Assembly (NCBI GenBank): GCA_903925285.1 | Contig: CAIYET010000323.1 | Coordinates: 1 to 36,139 of the forward strand | DNA: 36,139 bases | Source: Candidatus Hydrogenedentota bacterium | GTDB lineage: Bacteria; Hydrogenedentota; Hydrogenedentia; Hydrogenedentales; SLHB01 | Direction of reading: 5' to 3' | In this document: piece by piece, positions 30,355 through 36,139 of the stretch | Position numbering within the stretch: position 1 is the first letter of the stretch | How the letters are laid out: each line of letters starts with the position of its first letter | Notes under the pieces: generated by a model | Databases searched by the model: none | Told to the model about the DNA's origin: nothing | The model's input: only the letters and a program-made list of their open reading frames with translations | Position numbers and translations under genes: made by a program

Positions 30355-32877
30355 TCAGGGCGCGAACCGAATCTTCAGCGTATGAATGCCGTAGGGGCGG
30401 ACCTCGATATGTACGTCGGAACCGGAATAGGCTGCCGCGCCCTTGTCGCGTTCGAGAAAGTTCACGAGCCGTACATCGCCGATTGCGCGCTTGAACGACA
30501 ACGTCGCGCGCCCGCCAACTCCGTGATACTCGACCGCACGCACAATCCACGCGTCGGTATCGTCCTTCGACGGCGCCACGGCGGTCACGACGACATTGGG
30601 CGCATCGACCTCGAGGAAACTGCCGCGCTCCGGCAGGTTCCGGCTTCGACGCAACGGTTGAATCGGGTAGCAGGGCGTCCAGTTGCACGCGTACAGCGGG
30701 TTGTTGAACGCCCATCCCGCGCGATGCGAGGCCGCGCTTTTCCAGTCGCCCGCGTGCGTAAATAGCGCGTGATCGAATACGAAGGTCCGATTCTGATCGT
30801 AATGATGGAACGGCGTGCCGCAATCCTCCGCCGTGCGAATCAGGATCGGTTCGATGCCGTCATGTCCGATCGCATGCGACACTTGGCGCGTCGCGAGCGT
30901 CACGCCGAACGATTCATTCGAGAGGTCGATCCACTTCTGCACCCACCGTTCGCCGTGTCCGCGAAACGTGTTCGGCATCTCGTCGGCGTCGAGCCGCACC
31001 GCACCGTACGGCGACTCGTACGTGGCGGTGGCATCGGGCACAGCCAATGGATACGCGGCCCGCATCATCGTGTGCATGCGCATCCGGTAATGAACCGTGT
31101 GCCGCAGATCCAGACGCGCGACGCCGTCGTACATGATTAGATCCTGCGCGAAGCTCGAGCCGCGAATGCGTCCGTGGCAACGCAGTATCGCGCGCACCGG
31201 CCCGCGCTCGATGAGTTCCACGCGCGTCATCGTGGCGTCCCACATCTTGCCCGTGTACGTCACATCGACATCCCAAGGCCCCGGTTCGACGTTCGAGTGA
31301 CGATCCTCGAGCATATAGATCGCGTTGAATGGACGCGGGCCGTCGCCCGCAATCGCGTTTCCGTTCCAGTTGACGCTCGATACGCGCGGACCGTCCATGT
31401 GAACCGACATCGCTCCGTTCGAGATCTCGTTCGCGCTCGCGAACAGGTGCGACTCGAATACCTCGTTCCAACGCACCGGCGTCGCGTAATAGGTTTCGTA
31501 GCCATGCGCCGGGACGCCGCGCGCGATGAACAGCAGGTACACGCGCGAGGCGTTGCCGTGCTCCTCGAAGCGCAGGATCTGAACCGGGATCGCACGACCC
31601 AACGAATCTTCGAGGCGTATCGCGCATACCTTCGTCAGCGGAATTTCGAGATAGGTCTCGACAACATCGTCGCGGTCCCATGACAGCGCGTTGAACACGA
31701 CGATGGGATACGTGCCCTCGTGCATCGGACGATAGGCGATGTTGACCGTAAAGGCCATCGCCTTCTCTTGGAGCATCGATTCGCCTTCGAGTTTCGCGTG
31801 CACCGCGTCCTTCTCGCGTTCCGCGTCGTTGACCTCGCCACGCCGTCCTGCCGTGTTGTGATCGTGCGGGAGAAACAACGCGTCGCGCGCCGCCAGAATC
31901 CGCGTATGCGGCGTGCGGCCCAGATTCGACCATTCCGCGAAACTCGACCACTTCTCCGCAGCCGTGATCGCGTTCTCGCCCACGCGCATCGCCTGCGAGC
32001 ACGGGATGTATACCGACGGCAGCGCGAAAAACGCATACGGCGCTTCGCCCTGGTACACGGGCAGCCGCGCCGCATCGAGCGACTCGAAGAACTGCCGCGT
32101 CGTAGCAATATGGACCTGCGCCTCCGGATGGTTCGCGTTCCACTCCGCAACGCGGTCCACCAGCGCGGGATCGAGCGGCACGAGGTCGCCTTGGCAGCCC
32201 ATCAGGAGCGACGATACGCCTTCCGGCCAGATCGCCTCGCGGCGTTCGAGCGCGGCACTCAACTCACGGTCGGTTACCTTCACGTCGTCGTTTTCGCCGA
32301 ACAGCGTCTTACCCCATGCGTAGCCCGACCAATCCCACGGCACGTCATACGCCTCGTGGAAATGCGAACATGCCAAGACCTCGGAACCGTCCGGCGATCG
32401 CCAGATATGAAGCGGCGACGGCGGACGATACCGCGAATAGGCGAGATGGCGGATATCCGTTTCGCGCAGGAATTGCGCGATTTGCAGCACGTGGCCCGGC
32501 AGATCGCTGTGTTGCGCCGTGACCGCCTCGTACCCCAGCGTATCGGCGATCCAGCGTTTCGCGCGGACCAGTTGATGCACGAGCATCTCGCCGTCGAGCC
32601 ACTGCTCGATCGCGCCCGACATGATACAGCCCAAATCGAGCCGGCCCTCGTCGAGATACTGTTTGACCAACGGCAGATACTCCGGATACGTCTCGAGGAA
32701 ATGCCGCACGAAGATCGCGTACTCGACCGTAAACCGGATTTCGGGACGCTCGCGCATATCTTCGAGCGCGCTTCGCACGATTTCAGTCAAGTAAGCGAAG
32801 CATTCGCCCGGACTCGCCGCCCACCCGTAATCGAAATGCGATCCTGGTATAAGGTAGATGTCCCATCGCCTGCCCAT
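30355..32877 (-). CDS. GH38-like alpha-mannosidase
   Basis: An 840-residue protein with features of glycoside hydrolase family 38. The N-terminal catalytic domain carries PGSHFDYGW (His14/Asp16, the usual zinc ligands of HxDxGW), a probable nucleophile Asp125 in AQHSDLPGHV (family DxFGHS-type position), and HDH at 338-340 near the third zinc-ligand region. The C-terminal half has the beta-sandwich layout of GH38 proteins. Retaining alpha-mannosidases of this family remove mannose from glycans. Divergence from textbook members is considerable, so substrate is uncertain. No signal peptide is evident, suggesting a cytoplasmic enzyme acting on imported oligosaccharides. The ATG at 32877 has GGAGGAGGG 7 bases upstream, favouring it over a start at 32907. 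It is divergent from the defence-like pair. Confidence 0.87.
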   Translation of the reverse strand: MGRRWDIYLIPGSHFDYGWAASPGECFAYLTEIVRSALEDMRERPEIRFTVEYAIFVRHFLETYPEYLPLVKQYLDEGRLDLGCIMSGAIEQWLDGEMLVHQLVRAKRWIADTLGYEAVTAQHSDLPGHVLQIAQFLRETDIRHLAYSRYRPPSPLHIWRSPDGSEVLACSHFHEAYDVPWDWSGYAWGKTLFGENDDVKVTDRELSAALERREAIWPEGVSSLLMGCQGDLVPLDPALVDRVAEWNANHPEAQVHIATTRQFFESLDAARLPVYQGEAPYAFFALPSVYIPCSQAMRVGENAITAAEKWSSFAEWSNLGRTPHTRILAARDALFLPHDHNTAGRRGEVNDAEREKDAVHAKLEGESMLQEKAMAFTVNIAYRPMHEGTYPIVVFNALSWDRDDVVETYLEIPLTKVCAIRLEDSLGRAIPVQILRFEEHGNASRVYLLFIARGVPAHGYETYYATPVRWNEVFESHLFASANEISNGAMSVHMDGPRVSSVNWNGNAIAGDGPRPFNAIYMLEDRHSNVEPGPWDVDVTYTGKMWDATMTRVELIERGPVRAILRCHGRIRGSSFAQDLIMYDGVARLDLRHTVHYRMRMHTMMRAAYPLAVPDATATYESPYGAVRLDADEMPNTFRGHGERWVQKWIDLSNESFGVTLATRQVSHAIGHDGIEPILIRTAEDCGTPFHHYDQNRTFVFDHALFTHAGDWKSAASHRAGWAFNNPLYACNWTPCYPIQPLRRSRNLPERGSFLEVDAPNVVVTAVAPSKDDTDAWIVRAVEYHGVGGRATLSFKRAIGDVRLVNFLERDKGAAAYSGSDVHIEVRPYGIHTLKIRFAP

Positions 32878-33001
32878 TGAAGTTCCCTCCTCCGCTGTTC
32901 GAAACATCGTAGCGTACGAACGGGAGGTCTGGCAATATTCGCGTAGTTGTCCGTGCTACAGGAGATCTCTTACACTAACGATACTTACAGGAGGACACGC
33001 C

Positions 33002-34102
33002 GTGGACACATTGAAACGCAAACGGATTAGACTGCGACATCTTAAGGTTCAGAACTTCAAGGTGCTGGACTCCGTCGACATTGATTTTCCGCCTCCCCGT
33101 ATGAAGAACGATCCCGATGTCATTGTCATTGGGAGCAAGAATGGGGCTGGCAAGACCTCCGTCCTCGAGTCATGCGCGTTACTTATTCTTTCCGGACTGT
33201 CTGGAAAGGATATATTCCAGTTTGGCCACTATGCAGAAAGGGCCATCGACCTAACGGATCTCTTCGTGCGCGCCGGAACGAGTGAGGCTAAGATCGAAGG
33301 CAATTTCCTTCTTGACGAAGCTACCGCCAATATACAGGTTGGTTTTGCGCGAACGGGAGAAGCAAGCGTTCAAGGCGATAGAAGCGAATTCCGTCAGTTC
33401 TTCAATAGCCCTAAACTCCATCCTAGGGAATTCACGGAACAGTTCCTGTTGTCCCTCATCGGGCTCGATGAGGATCCATTGTTCTTGCCGGGATTGATGT
33501 ACTTCCACAGCTACCGAAAGGTCCAGGAGGGAAACCCGGAATTGGGAATGATGGTTTCCGATGAACGCATGTATCGGAGGGTTCCCCCTCCTTTTCGTCG
33601 CAGAATGGGTTCTTCTAGCAGTGTCAGCATATTCAAACTGGAGGTCCTTCGCTCGATGATGGGAAAGGCGGACCTCTTCGAAATGAGCGGGGAAAGGCAC
33701 CCCCAAGATGTCTTGGACCAACTGAACGAACTCGTACGTCGCTATGTCGGCGGTACGATCGAAAAGCTGCGCCCTTCGTCAGACAATACCCTCGATTTCC
33801 GGGTCACACCGGTGGATAAAGGGCCTTCCTTTGCCTTCGACGGCCTCAGTTCAGGACAGAAGGAGATCATCTCGACGCTGTTTCTCGTCTGGTTCTATTC
33901 GAAGAACCAGCCGGGTATTGTCTTGATTGACGAACCGGAATTGCACTTGAACGCGGAGTGGCAGCGAGATTTCATATACCAACTTCACAATCTGGCCCCC
34001 TGGAATCAGTACATCGTAGCCACGCATTCCGAAGACATTGTCGATTCCGTTCCCGCAGATCGGCGTTTCTTGCTTGTTGCCGATGCGAGGCGCGAATCAT
34101 GA
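33002..34102 (+). CDS. ABC-type AAA ATPase of a PARIS-like two-gene system (AriA-like)
   Basis: A 366-residue ATPase of the RecF/OLD-like (AAA_15/AAA_21) group. Motifs in order: Walker A GSKNGAGKT (44-52), signature LSSGQK (282-287), Walker B IVLIDEPE (306-313) and the H-loop His342 in ATHSED. The N-terminal LRHLKVQNFKVLDSVDIDF strand pair is typical of these ATPases. The central 200 residues are less conserved and may contact partners. The GTG at 33002 is chosen because AGGAGG lies 7 bases upstream; ATG starts further upstream would run into the mannosidase control region. Its stop codon overlaps the start of the next gene (ATGA), so the pair is translationally coupled. With the TOPRIM-like partner it matches AriA of PARIS. 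By eye the genes are less GC-rich than neighbours, hinting at horizontal transfer. Confidence 0.87.
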   Translation: MDTLKRKRIRLRHLKVQNFKVLDSVDIDFPPPRMKNDPDVIVIGSKNGAGKTSVLESCALLILSGLSGKDIFQFGHYAERAIDLTDLFVRAGTSEAKIEGNFLLDEATANIQVGFARTGEASVQGDRSEFRQFFNSPKLHPREFTEQFLLSLIGLDEDPLFLPGLMYFHSYRKVQEGNPELGMMVSDERMYRRVPPPFRRRMGSSSSVSIFKLEVLRSMMGKADLFEMSGERHPQDVLDQLNELVRRYVGGTIEKLRPSSDNTLDFRVTPVDKGPSFAFDGLSSGQKEIISTLFLVWFYSKNQPGIVLIDEPELHLNAEWQRDFIYQLHNLAPWNQYIVATHSEDIVDSVPADRRFLLVADARRES

Positions 34103-34986
34103 CGTTGATCCAGGGAAATGTCCGCACCGAAGAGTTTCGGCAGCGCGCCAAGCACGTACTGTTCGTCGAGGGAAGCAATGACAGAGCTTTGGATCCGCAA
34201 GTTTTGTCGGTGTTGCTACCCATGGTTGACGTAAAGGCGCTGGGTGCCTCATTCCATATTCGCAGCGCTGCCGAGGCCCTTTACACGCACCACCCAACAT
34301 ACTATTTTTTGGTCGATCGCGACTATCACCATGATGACAATGCCGTTGACAACAGTTGGAACCGATTTCCGGATCCGCAAACATCCAACATATTGATCTG
34401 GCGCCGGCGTGAATTGGAGAACTACTTTCTCATTCCGGAATACCTGGAGCATTCCGATTACTTGATCGTTTCCGGCAAAGAGTTGCGTGATCGAGTCAGG
34501 AGGCATTCTCAAGAGAGGTTATTCCTGGATGTGGCCAACCAAGTCATCGTTTCCTTTCGCGAGGAATTCAAGATCGAGTGGGTTCGGATCTTCACGAATA
34601 TTGACGCCTTCGGTTCCCCAGAACAGGCGCTTGCGCAGTTGAAGGCAATGCCCGAATGGGAAGCCCGGAAGAATAAGACCGTGAGCATTCTCGATCTTTC
34701 GGAAGTGGAACGACGGTTTGTCAAAACGCTCAACGGATTCTCGGGTGGCAGAGCGGATCTCGAATACGGGCACGGACACTGGTTGGAAATGATCAGCGGC
34801 AAGAAGGTGTTGAATCAGATCGTCGGTGCGTGTTTCCAGGTGCTGGACCTGCAGGGAAGGCCTCTTCAAGGGCCTGAGTGTCTCATCGAGGTGACTAAGG
34901 ATCTGTTGCGCAAGGCCATCGAGGCACAGCCGGACGATTTGCAGCGCCTTCGGAAGTTGATCGAAGAGCGAGTGAACGCGGGCTGA
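34099..34986 (+). CDS. TOPRIM/DUF4435-like effector of a PARIS-like system (AriB-like)
   Basis: A 295-residue protein starting 4 bases inside the ATPase gene. TOPRIM-type residues are visible: Glu24 in LFVEGSND (21-28) and the acidic pair Asp73/Asp75 in LVDRDY, then RRRELENYF (about 102-110), a pattern I associate with DUF4435. In PARIS systems the AAA ATPase AriA holds a DUF4435 effector AriB, which is released on sensing phage anti-defence proteins and acts as an RNase on host tRNA. The gene order, sizes and motifs fit, but the assignment is by pattern only. Alternatives are an OLD-family split nuclease or another ATPase-TOPRIM defence pair. The C-terminal helical part has no recognisable domain. 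Confidence 0.8.
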   Translation: MTLIQGNVRTEEFRQRAKHVLFVEGSNDRALDPQVLSVLLPMVDVKALGASFHIRSAAEALYTHHPTYYFLVDRDYHHDDNAVDNSWNRFPDPQTSNILIWRRRELENYFLIPEYLEHSDYLIVSGKELRDRVRRHSQERLFLDVANQVIVSFREEFKIEWVRIFTNIDAFGSPEQALAQLKAMPEWEARKNKTVSILDLSEVERRFVKTLNGFSGGRADLEYGHGHWLEMISGKKVLNQIVGACFQVLDLQGRPLQGPECLIEVTKDLLRKAIEAQPDDLQRLRKLIEERVNAG

Positions 34987-35073
34987 AGATCTTACCGGCT
35001 GCCAGCAGTTGATTACTCACGCGAGATTATCTGCTTGCGCATAATCGCGTTCTTTTTCCTCTTCCTTCTCTAA

Positions 35074-35102
35074 TTGTGTGACCTGCCGTCTCTCGGTATA
35101 AT
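35074..35102 (+). promoter_or_regulatory. trxB promoter
   Basis: TTGTGT (35074-35079), a 17-base spacer and a perfect TATAAT -10 box (35097-35102) precede trxB by 43 bases. The -10 is strong; the -35 matches only in its TTG half. Confidence 0.6.
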
Positions 35103-35145
35103 CGCGCGTGCCCATTAGGACGGGCGTTAGTATCGGAGGAATCAC

Positions 35146-36102
35146 ATGGAAAACGTTGTCATACTCGGCGCGGGGCCTTCGGGCTGCACGGCGGCTCTGT
35201 ACGCGGCTCGCGCGAATTTGAATCCGCTGGTTTTGGAGGGCGAACTGAGCAGGGAAATCCTGCCCGGCGGACAACTCATGACCACGACGGAAGTCGAAAA
35301 TTACCCCGGCTTCCCGGGCGGCGTCACCGGCCCGGAATTGTGCGATCTGATGAAACAACAGGCCGTCAAGTTCGGCGCACGGTTCGTCGGGAAGACGGCA
35401 AAAGCCATCGAGCTGTCGGCGCGTCCGTTCACGATCCATTCGGACGACGAGTCATGGCAGACGAAGTCGGTTATCATCTCGACCGGCGCGACGGCGCGTT
35501 ACATGGGCCTCGAATCGGAAGAGCGATTCATGAACCGCGGCGTATCCGCGTGCGCAACCTGCGACGGGGCCTTGCCGCGTTTCCGCAACAAACCGGTCGT
35601 CGTGGTCGGCGGCGGCGACACGGCCATGGAAGAATCGCTGTTCCTGACGAACTTCGCGAGCCGCGTACACGTCGTCCACCGGCGCGACAAGTTCCGCGCG
35701 AGCAAGATCATGGGCGACCGCGTCTGCGCGCATCCCAAAGTTACGGTTGAATGGAACTCGGTCGTCGACGAGGTCCTCGGCGCCGACAAAGAAGGCGTGA
35801 CCGGCGTGCGCTTGCGCGACGTGCATACCGGCGAAACGCGCGATATCGCCTGCGTGGGCTATTTCTCCGCCATCGGCCACAAGCCCAACACGGACCTGTT
35901 CGAGGGCGTGCTCGACCGCAACGAAACCGGCTACCTCGTCACGCAACCGAACAGCACGTACACGAACATCCCCGGCGTGTTTGCGGCCGGCGACGTGCAG
36001 GATCACGTCTACCGCCAAGCAGTCACCGCGGCAGGCTCAGGCTGCATGGCTGCCATCGACTGCGGACGTTGGCTCGAAGCCCAGGAGTCTCCGGTCATTT
36101 AG
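35146..36102 (+). CDS. trxB: Thioredoxin reductase
   Basis: A 318-residue flavoprotein of the low-molecular-weight thioredoxin reductase family. FAD-binding GAGPSGCTAALYAARA lies at the N-terminus, the redox-active CATC motif at residues 136-139, the NADPH-binding GGGDTAMEE loop at about 162-170 with HRRDKFRASK downstream, and the closing FAAGDVQDHVYRQAVTAAG flavin motif. It transfers electrons from NADPH to thioredoxin. A GGAGGA ribosome-binding site lies about 7 bases before the ATG and a TATAAT promoter is upstream. Length and motifs are complete. Confidence 0.97.
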   Translation: MENVVILGAGPSGCTAALYAARANLNPLVLEGELSREILPGGQLMTTTEVENYPGFPGGVTGPELCDLMKQQAVKFGARFVGKTAKAIELSARPFTIHSDDESWQTKSVIISTGATARYMGLESEERFMNRGVSACATCDGALPRFRNKPVVVVGGGDTAMEESLFLTNFASRVHVVHRRDKFRASKIMGDRVCAHPKVTVEWNSVVDEVLGADKEGVTGVRLRDVHTGETRDIACVGYFSAIGHKPNTDLFEGVLDRNETGYLVTQPNSTYTNIPGVFAAGDVQDHVYRQAVTAAGSGCMAAIDCGRWLEAQESPVI

Positions 36103-36139
36103 ACGAAATAACAGAGAGAAATTCAGAATACAGGAGTCA

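Noticed and set aside
31720-32880. A 386-codon plus-strand frame antisense to the GH38-like gene
   Set aside because: Arg/His-rich, no domain, and contradicted by the conserved catalytic motifs on the minus strand.
34987-35145. Riboswitch or T-box before trxB
   Set aside because: The leader after the TATAAT box is only about 40 bases and no conserved riboswitch fold could be recognised.

Overview
This window most likely comes from the chromosome of a GC-rich, Gram-negative (diderm) bacterium. An outer-membrane secretin, a Wza-type polysaccharide export domain, a PpiD-like periplasmic foldase and UppP point to the diderm envelope. The mix of loci suggests an uncultured lineage near Candidatus Hydrogenedentota or the PVC bacteria: a Gly-Glu repeat linker before a C-terminal membrane tail, SUMF1-type and GH95/GH38 proteins, and heptamer-repeat hairpins between genes. 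That placement is inferred from pattern recognition and has not been tested by phylogeny.

Region 1 (122-12154) is an exopolysaccharide/secretion locus. A leftward FHA-GAF-HD-GYP regulator (probable c-di-GMP phosphodiesterase) is divergent from a rightward set: an ExeA-like AAA ATPase, a membrane-anchored TPR protein, a protein fusing a Wza-type Poly_export domain to a secretin barrel, a Wzz/BY-kinase ending in eight consecutive tyrosines, and an O-antigen ligase/Wzy-like membrane protein. A PilT/GspE-type ATPase converges on the last of these and overlaps it. The rightward set has a clear sigma70-type promoter (2056-2084) and a 22-bp palindrome just upstream. The secretin/Wza fusion next to an ExeA-type ATPase is the most unusual gene arrangement here. 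It suggests a polysaccharide export route built from type II secretion/type IV pilus parts.

Region 2 (12224-20109), mostly leftward, holds a macro-domain protein overlapping a four-fold-repeat membrane protein, an EEP-family hydrolase, a ribbon-helix-helix antitoxin with no visible toxin, carB, and greA with its own promoter. uppP follows on the plus strand.

Region 3 (20280-32877) holds an exported FGE/SUMF1-domain protein with a Gly-Glu linker and C-terminal membrane tail, a small receiver-like/Fis-type HTH protein, a GH95 alpha-L-fucosidase, 6-phosphofructokinase, a PpiD/SurA-like foldase, an MFS transporter, a DUF2283 gene with a probable C-terminal frameshift, and a GH38-like alpha-mannosidase. 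The glycosidases and transporter suggest use of fucose- and mannose-containing glycans.

Region 4 (33002-34986) is a two-gene unit with overlapping stop and start codons: an ABC-type AAA ATPase and a TOPRIM/DUF4435-like protein. It resembles the PARIS (AriA/AriB) anti-phage system. The window ends with thioredoxin reductase (trxB) behind a good promoter.

A family of short arrays made of 7-bp units (GCTTCAG, GCTTTAG, GGATGAA and relatives) occurs in many intergenic gaps, usually as inverted pairs able to form hairpins. One array lies in frame inside a coding sequence. I saw no tRNA, rRNA, CRISPR array or transposase gene.
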